64,000 nt of DNA from Allocoleopsis franciscana PCC 7113 (GTDB lineage: Bacteria > Cyanobacteriota > Cyanobacteriia > Cyanobacteriales > Coleofasciculaceae). A program made the translations under genes and the position numbers. Numbering within the stretch: position 1 is the stretch's first letter; every line of letters begins with the position of its first letter. Positions 57,182-64,000 of this stretch are shown piece by piece. The notes under the pieces are model-generated. The model was not told where the DNA came from. It saw only the letters and a program-made list of their open reading frames with translations, and ran no database searches. Where the stretch lies: positions 3,188,001 to 3,252,000 of the forward strand of contig NC_019738.1 in the NCBI RefSeq assembly GCF_000317515.1. The letters run 5' to 3'.

Positions 57182-57784
57182 ATGACGACGCTGCTAATTC
57201 AAACGATGAGTGTCCCACTGACGGTCAATCTTCCTGCTATCAAATCGATGAGTGTTGAACAATTTTACGAATTCTGTCTAGCCAATCGCGATTTGAGAAT
57301 TGAGCGTACTGCCAGTGGGGAAGTTATCATTATGCCGCCAGCTTTTTCAGATACAGGTAATCGAAACCTTAAAATTGCTCAGCAACTTGCGAACTGGGCA
57401 GAACAAGATGGCACAGGCGAAACGTTTGACTCCAGTGCAGGCTTTACTCTGCCGAATGGGGCAACTCGCTCCCCTGATGCCTCGTGGATTAAACTAGAGC
57501 GATGGAATGCTTTAACTGAAGAACAAAAAGCCTCATTTGCTCCGATTTGTCCAGACTTTGTGATTGAATTACGGTCTTCTAGCGATACTCTTAGTGGATT
57601 GCAAAAGAAGATGCAGGAATATATTGACAACGGTGCATCACTGGGATTGTTGATTGACCGCAAGAACCGAAAAGTTTATCTCTACCGTCCCAATCAAGAA
57701 CCGGAAATCTTGGATAATCCCGAAACAGTGAGTGGCGATCCAGAGTTACCAGGATTAGTCTTGCGGATGGCAAAAATCTGGTGA
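57182..57784 (+). CDS. Uma2-family (DUF820) putative endonuclease
   Basis: 200 residues. Uma2 pattern: MSVEQFYEFCLANRDLRIER, EVIIMPPAFSDTGNRN, SPDASWI (acidic metal site), CPDFVIELRSSSDTL (the D...ExK-type PD-(D/E)XK core), then MQEYIDNGASLGLLIDRKNR and VYLYRP. These proteins are very abundant in cyanobacteria, predicted nucleases of unknown target. It is on the opposite strand between WD40 paralogue 3 and the AAA_35-cyclase gene; the ATG follows GAGGAAAAACA. It may be a mobile or accessory insertion in the cluster. Confidence 0.9.
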   Translation: MTTLLIQTMSVPLTVNLPAIKSMSVEQFYEFCLANRDLRIERTASGEVIIMPPAFSDTGNRNLKIAQQLANWAEQDGTGETFDSSAGFTLPNGATRSPDASWIKLERWNALTEEQKASFAPICPDFVIELRSSSDTLSGLQKKMQEYIDNGASLGLLIDRKNRKVYLYRPNQEPEILDNPETVSGDPELPGLVLRMAKIW

Positions 57785-57835
57785 TTGATATCATTTTTAT
57801 AGAGTTAAAAGCTTAAAGAGTAATTGCCCATTCCA

Positions 57836-57880
57836 TCACAACAGATGTCTGTCCTCTTCCTTCACGTCGGCATTTGTCCG
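57836..57880 (-). pseudogene. Tail remnant of a fourth WD40 paralogue
   Basis: The minus strand reads [13 protein letters not shown] then a frameshift stop, matching the C-terminus of paralogue 3 ([16 protein letters not shown]). At DNA level 34 of 40 bases match by eye (57841-57880). One inserted T after CATCTGT breaks the frame. It begins 4 bp after the stop codon of the AAA_35-cyclase gene. Confidence 0.75.
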
Positions 57881-57884
57881 CGTT

Positions 57885-59726
57885 TTAGAACGTCAGTTGA
57901 TAAAGTGGCATCGGTTCTTCAATTCCCTCGAATTGCTCTTGTTTTATTTCAATGGGTAGTAAGGGAAGATAACTTTTGACGGCATCATAAACAACCTGAG
58001 AAATACAAATATCACCCGGAGCAATTTCAGCTTGTAGACGAGTAGCAATATTCACTCCAGGCCCAGTAACATCGATGCAATTGAAAATAACATCTCCTAG
58101 ATGAATGCCAATTCGATAAGTGAGGATGGGTTCAGTGGTACCTTCAGCAATTTTCCTGAAGGCTAGTTGAATTTCTTGGGCGCAGTTGACAGCATTAATG
58201 GTACTGGGAAAATAAATTAATAACCCATCTCCAGTAGATTTAAGAATTTGGCCTTCATATTGTTGACCTAACTGAGTTATGAACTGAAAGTTTTGGTAGA
58301 GTAAATTCTGCGTTTCTTCTGGGTCAGTACCCATCATTTCCGCCAATTCTACCACATTGATGGAAACAATCGTGGCGAGGCGATGTTCTTGGAGTAAATT
58401 TAACTGCAATTGGCTGAGGTGTTCGCTAAAATATCGACGGTACAAATCCCAACTAGGTACAACCTGCCCATTGACAAACCGCACCAGTCCCATACTGTGC
58501 AATTTAAACCCCTGTATGGGATCTAATTTCACAGGAGTGGGTGACATCACAACCCGTGTCAATGCGGTTACGAGATCGGGATACTGTTGAACATTCCACA
58601 ATTGTCGTCGCAAATAGTCTCTATAAATGCCATTTTCAGAGGTGGCGGTTGCTAATAACTGTTCTAGGGTGATGTCTTTGCCGCTAATGTGATACAGCGC
58701 TATATGCACCAGATAAGGATTTCCTCCAATCAACTCCATTAGGCGTTCTACTTCCTCAGTTTTCCAATCGAGTTGATGCCGAGTTGCTAAATCTTGGACT
58801 TGCAGTGGAGTAAACTCTGGCAAATCAATGGATAACCCTACATTAAAGGGGGATTGATTAACGTTAAGGGGGATATAAACTTCTGTGGAATGAACGATGA
58901 TTAACCGTAACTTTTGCCAAATCATGCTACTTTGCTCTGGATATTTAGCTTTCTGATACCAAGTTCGGAGCAATCCAAAAAAATCGGTAGCAATTTTGGG
59001 GTAATTGAACACTACATCCACTTCATCTAATGCCAAAACGACCGGACGATCAATTTCGGCTAACAAATAATTCTCGAAATAATCGGTGCAGTTGTAATTA
59101 CTGCCAAATACCTCATCCCAATACTCGTTTAATCGATTGGGGAGTTCCAAACGCCGAGTGACAACGGCACAAAACCACCGCAAAAATTGGCTTAAAGTCG
59201 TGAAAAGATCGGCATCAGCCAGTTGCAAGCTTAACGTTACTGTTTTAAAATCTTGTGTAATTGCCTCATCGAGAATCCTGACCATCAAAGAAGTTTTGCC
59301 CATTTGCTTAGGCGCTTTAATCCGAATCAAAGCTCCCGGTTGTAAGATGGCTTCATCGCAAAGTTGCTCAATGGGAGGACGCTCTATATAAAAAGGAGAA
59401 TTGAGAGGAACGTAACCTTTGACCATGATACTGGAGCGACTCTCACTCTCATTGGAATCAGGTTGAGTATAATCATCAACATTCAGCGTCAGATTAAACG
59501 TGCTGAAGTAGGACTCCAAGCTTTGTCGATCTACAGCAGCTTGGCGGCGTTGTACCTTAGCAATGGTATTGGGACTCATTTGTGTCCGTTCACCGATTTG
59601 TTCTAAAGTGTAGGGAACGCCATTGTTGTCTTCCATTTCCGACTGGCGCTGTGCCCTCTGTAAGCGCTGCCAACCTCGATACGTGAGAATGACACCTCGC
59701 TTACGCTTGGGGAGTTGACTTTTCAT
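57885..59726 (-). CDS. AAA_35 protein with degenerate class III cyclase domain
   Basis: 613 residues from the ATG at 59726 (TTG at 59759 disfavoured). Residues 1-90: basic start (KSQLPKRKRG) and a helix-turn-helix-like module (YTLEQIGERTQMSPNTIAKV). Residues 105-420: AAA_35 domain with Walker A QMGKTSL near 140 and VVLALDEVD as Walker B. Residues 440-605: class III nucleotidyl cyclase homology domain. The substrate Lys and second metal Asp are kept (LKSTGDGLLIYF), as are Asn/Arg of GPGVNIATRL. However, the first metal Asp is Asn457 (IVSINVVELAE), so catalysis is doubtful; it may bind nucleotides only. Same strand as the WD40 paralogues and part of the same AAA_35 cluster. Confidence 0.85.
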   Translation of the reverse strand: MKSQLPKRKRGVILTYRGWQRLQRAQRQSEMEDNNGVPYTLEQIGERTQMSPNTIAKVQRRQAAVDRQSLESYFSTFNLTLNVDDYTQPDSNESESRSSIMVKGYVPLNSPFYIERPPIEQLCDEAILQPGALIRIKAPKQMGKTSLMVRILDEAITQDFKTVTLSLQLADADLFTTLSQFLRWFCAVVTRRLELPNRLNEYWDEVFGSNYNCTDYFENYLLAEIDRPVVLALDEVDVVFNYPKIATDFFGLLRTWYQKAKYPEQSSMIWQKLRLIIVHSTEVYIPLNVNQSPFNVGLSIDLPEFTPLQVQDLATRHQLDWKTEEVERLMELIGGNPYLVHIALYHISGKDITLEQLLATATSENGIYRDYLRRQLWNVQQYPDLVTALTRVVMSPTPVKLDPIQGFKLHSMGLVRFVNGQVVPSWDLYRRYFSEHLSQLQLNLLQEHRLATIVSINVVELAEMMGTDPEETQNLLYQNFQFITQLGQQYEGQILKSTGDGLLIYFPSTINAVNCAQEIQLAFRKIAEGTTEPILTYRIGIHLGDVIFNCIDVTGPGVNIATRLQAEIAPGDICISQVVYDAVKSYLPLLPIEIKQEQFEGIEEPMPLYQLTF

Positions 59727-59891
59727 CGTAAATTGCTCAGCCTGCTTAAAATCAAACAAATCTTTCTTAGTTGATTTATTGTCCCACCCATTAGAGGGTA
59801 GAGTAATCTTGATTCAGGAAGCCGACAAAAATACCTCCGCCATTTTTGCCGTGTTTTCCAGCCCAAAGTGCGCTGTTATTTGGGGACTAGC

Positions 59892-59925
59892 TTAAGTTGA
59901 CTTGTTAAGTTGACTTGTTAAGTTG
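59892..59925. repeat. 13-bp tandem repeat upstream of the ethylene-receptor-like gene
   Basis: TTAAGTTGACTTG occurs twice in tandem (59892-59904, 59905-59917), followed by a partial copy TTAAGTTG. It lies 104-137 bp before the ATG at 60029 and could be an operator. Confidence 0.7.
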
Positions 59926-60028
59926 CAATCTTTCGTTGAAAACCTCTTCCGATGAATGCAAACTATTATTAGTTTCTGTAGGGGTATCTGCCTTCTGACA
60001 TAAGTTAAAAACTTTTAACATCATCACC

Positions 60029-62968
60029 ATGGTATTAGCGGAATTTTTTATTCCTCACGGGCATTGCTATCTTTGGAAATCTGAGCTGGTCAGCTTACAC
60101 ATTGTGTCAGATGCCTTGACAGCGGTGGCTTATTACTCAATCCCGTTGACCCTCAGCTATTTCGTACTCAAGAGACAAGATGTACCTTTCAACTGGATTT
60201 TCCTGCTGTTTGGTGCGTTCATCGTTTCTTGTGGCACAACCCACATTATGGAAATTTGGACACTGTGGCATCCGGACTATTGGCTATCGGGGTGGATCAA
60301 AGCCTTTGCGGCTGTCGTCTCATTATATACAGCGTTTGAACTCGTTTCCTTACTTCCCCAAGCCCTGGCAATGCCCAGCGCTGCTCAATTTGAAGCGGTG
60401 AAAAGCGAAATTAAAGAACGCCTGCGAGCCGAAGCCGAACTTCAGCAGGCAATTGTCAAACTGAAGCAAGAAATGGCTGAGCGTCAGCAGGCAGAGAAGG
60501 CACTGCGAGAGAGTGAAGAACGCTTACAGCTAGCTTTAGAAGGTAGTGCTTTGGGGTGGTGGGATTGGAATATCACCACGGGGCAAACCTATTTTGACTC
60601 CTCTTGGAAGAGAATGCTGGGGTACGAGGTAGAGGAGATTGACAATAATTACGAATCCTGGAAGCAGCTAATGCATCCCCAGGATAAGCCGAGGGTAATG
60701 GAGGTTTTACATGCCTATCTTCGAGAGACACTTCCGCTTTACGAAGTAGAATTTCGGATGCGCTCCAAGTCTGGGCAGTGGAAGTGGATTCTGATTCACG
60801 GTAAGGTTTTCGAGCGCGATGAATCAGGTGCGCCTGTGCGAATGCTCGGTACCCAAAAAGATATCAGCGATCGCAAATTGGCACAGGAACGACTCAGGCA
60901 TAGTGAAGCTAACCTGGCAACAGCCCAAAAAATTGCCCATATCGGCAACTGGGAATTTGATGTAGTCAGTGGGGAAATTACCTGGTCAGAAGAGAAATTT
61001 CGCATTCTGGGTCTTGACCCAACCCAACCCGAACCCCAGTACGCCGAACTGCTCGAAAAGATTCATCCCGATGACCGAAAGTTATTTCAACAAGCGACCT
61101 CACAAGCGCTGGCATTCGGGACAGGCTACGAACTTGACTATCGAGTTGTGCGCCCTGATGGTCAAGTCCGGTACATCGAGGGAAGAGGAGAAGCGGTTGT
61201 TAATGAGCAAGGGCAGGTGATTCGACTGTTTGGAACCGCCTTGGATATCACCGATCGCAAACGGGTAGAAGAAGCCTTGCAGGAGAGCGTACAGCGAGAA
61301 CGAGCGATCGCCAGAGCGATTCAAAGAATGCGCCAAACATTAGATATTGAAGCGATTTTTAGTGCCACAACCGAGGAATTGCGGCAGTTAATGAACTGCG
61401 ATCGCGTTTTGATCTATCGTTTCAATCCTGATTGGAGTGGAGAGATTGTCTCCGAGTCTGTGGGGAGTGAGTGGATTTCGCTGTTGCAGGAGCAAGTTCA
61501 TCACCCCCATCTGGCACAGAAGACTCTAGAAGATGATCGCTGTGCTGTGAAAAAATTCGATAGTGCCGCAGGACGCGAAAGCGTTCTTAGTCATGCTTGC
61601 CCAGTGCAGGATACTTATCTTCAAGAAACCCAAGGTGGTGCATACAGTCAAGGTGCAAGTTATGCCGTAGTCCAAGACATTTACCAAGCCGGGTTTCACG
61701 ATTGTTACATCAACCTGTTAGAGCAATTTCAAGCTAGAGCCTATATCATTGTCCCTATTTTCTGTGGCTCTAAACTTTGGGGATTGCTGGCAACTTATCA
61801 AAACTCTGGCTCCCGCCAATGGAAAACAACAGAAACCAATGTGGTAGTCGAGATTGGCAATCAGTTGGGGGTCGCCTTGCAGCAAGCTGAATTATTAGCG
61901 AAGGTGCAAAAGCAGTCAGAAGCTCTACAACAATCAACCCAGCGAGAGCGAGACAAAGCCACTCAACTTAAATTGACTTTAGAGGAATTGAGACACACCC
62001 AATCTCAATTAATTCAAACTGAAAAAATGTCAAGTTTGGGGCAAATGGTGGCGGGAGTTGCCCACGAAATTAACAATCCTGTCTGCTTTATCTTAGGTAA
62101 TCTTGCTCCTGCTAAAGAATACTTTCAAGATGCGCTAAGACTGATTCAACTTTACCAGGAAACGTACCCGAATCCTACACCAGCTATTCAAGAATTGGCG
62201 TATGAGATCGACTTACAATTTCTCAGAGAAGATTGGTCAAAACTGATGCATTCTATGCAAGTGGGGGCTGAACGGATTGAAGCCATTGTGCGATCGCTCA
62301 AGACGTTCTCTAGATTGAATGAATCAGAATTAAAACCTGTAGATATCCATGAAGGCATTGACAATACTTTACTGATTTTGCAATCTCGACTGAGGGCAGA
62401 AGGCGATCGCCCCGAAATTAAGGTGATTAAAGACTACGGTTCCCTGCCCAAAGTCACTTGTTATGCCAGTCAGTTGAATCAGGTGTTCATGAATCTGATA
62501 GATAATGCAATTGACGCTCTAGAAAACCAACCTTCGCCACGAGTAATTACCATCCACACTTCCTTGATGGGTGGGGATTCAGGCACAAGAAAAGGGGGTA
62601 ATTTAACCCATCCTTTACGCAAAAATTCCCCCAATTCCCAAGCTTTAAGTTCTAATAATCAATGGGTGATGATTCGGATTACTGACAATGGTTCTGGGAT
62701 GCACAAAGAAGTGCAGCAAAAAATATTTGACCCATTTTTTACAACGAAGTCTGTAGGAAAGGGGACGGGATTAGGATTATCAATCAGCCATCAAATTATC
62801 GTAGAAAAACACCAGGGTCAACTCAAATGCCTTTCTGTTCCAGGAAAAGGGACAGAGTTGATTGTAGAGATTCCTGTCAGCGGTCAAACGGGTACCACTC
62901 ACAATCGATTCCCCCTTCAAGAATCTAATTATAAAGACCGTTATTGTCTCACCGTTTTTGAAGATTGA
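60029..62968 (+). CDS. Ethylene-receptor-like histidine kinase with PAS and CBCR-like GAF
   Basis: 979 residues. The N-terminal three-helix domain (about 20-115) matches the ethylene-binding domain of plant ETR1 and Synechocystis Slr1212: Asp28 in SDALTAVAYYSIP, and Cys68 and His72 in SCGTTH equal the copper-binding Cys65/His69 of ETR1. A coiled coil (115-165), two PAS domains (about 165-285 and 290-415), and a GAF domain (about 425-620) follow. The GAF has the phytochrome/cyanobacteriochrome pattern DIYQAGFHDCYINLLEQFQ with Cys559 at the chromophore position, followed by Tyr where most have His. The kinase core has AHEINNP (H box), NLIDNAIDAL, DNGSGM and GTGLGLSIS. There is no receiver. It probably senses ethylene and possibly light. 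A tandem 13-bp repeat lies upstream. Confidence 0.92.
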   Translation: MVLAEFFIPHGHCYLWKSELVSLHIVSDALTAVAYYSIPLTLSYFVLKRQDVPFNWIFLLFGAFIVSCGTTHIMEIWTLWHPDYWLSGWIKAFAAVVSLYTAFELVSLLPQALAMPSAAQFEAVKSEIKERLRAEAELQQAIVKLKQEMAERQQAEKALRESEERLQLALEGSALGWWDWNITTGQTYFDSSWKRMLGYEVEEIDNNYESWKQLMHPQDKPRVMEVLHAYLRETLPLYEVEFRMRSKSGQWKWILIHGKVFERDESGAPVRMLGTQKDISDRKLAQERLRHSEANLATAQKIAHIGNWEFDVVSGEITWSEEKFRILGLDPTQPEPQYAELLEKIHPDDRKLFQQATSQALAFGTGYELDYRVVRPDGQVRYIEGRGEAVVNEQGQVIRLFGTALDITDRKRVEEALQESVQRERAIARAIQRMRQTLDIEAIFSATTEELRQLMNCDRVLIYRFNPDWSGEIVSESVGSEWISLLQEQVHHPHLAQKTLEDDRCAVKKFDSAAGRESVLSHACPVQDTYLQETQGGAYSQGASYAVVQDIYQAGFHDCYINLLEQFQARAYIIVPIFCGSKLWGLLATYQNSGSRQWKTTETNVVVEIGNQLGVALQQAELLAKVQKQSEALQQSTQRERDKATQLKLTLEELRHTQSQLIQTEKMSSLGQMVAGVAHEINNPVCFILGNLAPAKEYFQDALRLIQLYQETYPNPTPAIQELAYEIDLQFLREDWSKLMHSMQVGAERIEAIVRSLKTFSRLNESELKPVDIHEGIDNTLLILQSRLRAEGDRPEIKVIKDYGSLPKVTCYASQLNQVFMNLIDNAIDALENQPSPRVITIHTSLMGGDSGTRKGGNLTHPLRKNSPNSQALSSNNQWVMIRITDNGSGMHKEVQQKIFDPFFTTKSVGKGTGLGLSISHQIIVEKHQGQLKCLSVPGKGTELIVEIPVSGQTGTTHNRFPLQESNYKDRYCLTVFED

Positions 62969-62972
62969 ATGA

Positions 62973-62993
62973 TTTTGAGTCTGACTCTCAAAA
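62973..62993. terminator. Hairpin between convergent kinase and cyclase genes
   Basis: TTTTGAG and CTCAAAA form a 7-bp stem around TCTGACT. The A/T ends give T-runs on both strands, so it can serve both genes. Confidence 0.6.
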
Positions 62994-63021
62994 ACCGTAA
63001 AAATGGCTCAATTTAAAAAGT

Positions 63022-64000
63022 TTAGTTTACCTTTCTTCCTGTGAGCCAATAAGTCATCATTTTTCCCTTGCCTTTGATTATAATAGAACCCCGTTCCTCT
63101 AACTCAAACTGGTCTTTCAAGCGCTGATAAGTCTGATCAGTCACTTGAATTTTTCCTGGAATTCCAGACGATTCCATCCGGGATGCCACATTCACAGCAT
63201 CGCCCCATAAGTCATAAATAAACTTGTTGATCCCAATCACTCCAGCCACCACAGGACCGGTATTAATACCAATACGGATTTGGAAGGATTCACCTTGCTC
63301 GATTTGGAAACGATCAATAGCTTGTTGCATATCCAACGCCATGTGTGCGATCGCCTCAGCATGATAATCGCTGGGTACCGGTAAACCCCCCACTACCATG
63401 TAGGCATCTCCTATAGTTTTAATTTTTTCTACCTTATATTTCTGAGCAATATGGTCAAATTTAGAAAAAATCTGATTGAGTAAATTCACCAGTTCAATGG
63501 GTGGCAGACGAGTGGAAAGAGGAGTAAAACCAACAATATCAGCAAATAGAATAGTGACATCCTCAAAACTCTCCGCAATCGGTGCCGCACCACTCTGCTT
63601 TTCTAACGTCGGTTGCTCTTGTTTCAAGCGATTAGCAATTAGTTTGGGTAGAATATTGAGTAATAAACGCTCAGATTTGTCTTGTTCTAAACGTAATGCC
63701 TCTTCTGCCTGTTTGCGATCGGTGATGTCACGCGCAACCCATAAAATTGAGGTTTCTGCAATAGGCGAAATACCAGCAGAAAACCAAACTTCTTTTTCTC
63801 CTAAGAATAAGCTGTAATCAAAATTGATCGTCTGTTGAGTATCTAAAGCTAACCGGATTCTTTTCAACCACTCTTCTGCTCTCTCATCTGAAAAAAATTG
63901 TTCAATCGTTTGACCGATTGCGTCAACACCGGGTTCGTATAACCGATCGGGATTTGTGGGTGCAATTTCTATATTTCCGATTTCATTTTCTTGAATATCG
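63022..64000 (-). CDS. PAS-containing adenylate cyclase (partial, runs off right edge)
   Basis: At least 325 residues. The frame stays open from the TTG at 63867 to the end of the window, so the true start is outside. The upstream part (IEIAPTNPDRLYEPGV, then IGQTIEQFFSDERAEEWL) belongs to a PAS domain ending DITDRK. A signalling helix (LEQDKSERLLLNILPKLIAN) leads to a complete class III cyclase domain. It has both metal Asps (LFADIVGFT and KTIGDAYM), the adenine-specifying Lys (KIKTIGDAY) and Asp (LWGDAVNVASRM), and the transition-state Asn and Arg. It is therefore predicted to make cAMP. A CRP-type site is present at 29701 in this window. Confidence 0.92.
   Translation of the reverse strand, partial: DIQENEIGNIEIAPTNPDRLYEPGVDAIGQTIEQFFSDERAEEWLKRIRLALDTQQTINFDYSLFLGEKEVWFSAGISPIAETSILWVARDITDRKQAEEALRLEQDKSERLLLNILPKLIANRLKQEQPTLEKQSGAAPIAESFEDVTILFADIVGFTPLSTRLPPIELVNLLNQIFSKFDHIAQKYKVEKIKTIGDAYMVVGGLPVPSDYHAEAIAHMALDMQQAIDRFQIEQGESFQIRIGINTGPVVAGVIGINKFIYDLWGDAVNVASRMESSGIPGKIQVTDQTYQRLKDQFELEERGSIIIKGKGKMMTYWLTGRKVN

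Overview
This window is cyanobacterial chromosome. The evidence is frequent HIP1 octamers (GCGATCGC, e.g. at 1118 and 2729), a cyanobacterial ThrRS without TGS domain next to DUF2605/DUF2973-type genes, a plastoquinone-type UbiA, GlgC, FeSOD, many PAS/GAF histidine kinases, AAA_35-WD40 proteins, a Uma2 gene and heptanucleotide STRR-type repeats. The mix suggests a large-genome filamentous or mat-forming lineage (Microcoleus/Coleofasciculus-like). That placement is inference; no rRNA or tRNA gene was seen.

Layout. 0-11.5 kb: a secreted glycine-zipper protein, a three-gene sugar ABC importer without its ATPase (1408-4429), an MscS channel converging on an LCP cell-wall ligase, a small conserved protein converging on thrB, and an NhaP-type antiporter. 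11.5-20.7 kb: DUF2973/DUF2605-like genes, thrS, and a 1,916-residue hybrid kinase with about seven PAS and three GAF domains. 21-27 kb: an inverse autotransporter whose beta-helix passenger has ~279-bp tandem repeats, a secreted pentapeptide-repeat protein, and a GDPD. 27.5-32.3 kb: rpsU (58 aa), a PAS kinase with a perfect CRP-type palindrome upstream, a 48-aa membrane protein, a 2H phosphoesterase and RtcA. 32.3-35.7 kb: an accessory patch with VapC plus an oversized antitoxin-tailed protein, a DUF433 gene overlapping a truncated DUF5615 toxin, and a 14-repeat LRR protein. 35.8-46.1 kb: housekeeping and stress genes (DnaJ/CbpA-like, a P-loop kinase, glgC, ppk, sodB, a LOG-like protein, ubiA, ppx).

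46.1-59.7 kb is the most unusual part. Three tandem ~3.6-kb paralogues each encode AAA_35 ATPase, a coiled coil, a transmembrane segment and 14 WD40 blades. They are followed by an opposite-strand Uma2 nuclease gene, a 40-bp frameshifted tail of a fourth WD40 paralogue, and a fourth AAA_35 protein carrying a class III cyclase domain that lacks one metal-binding Asp. The outer two paralogues resemble each other more than the middle one, and the third is a mosaic. 60-64 kb: an ethylene-receptor-like kinase with PAS and CBCR-like GAF domains, and a PAS-adenylate cyclase that runs off the right edge.

How the genes may work together: ppk and ppx are opposing polyphosphate enzymes, and thrB and thrS serve threonine synthesis and charging. 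The predicted cyclase plus a CRP-type site suggest cAMP signalling. The 46-60 kb cluster looks like a rapidly recombining STAND-like sensor/effector locus; its function is unknown.
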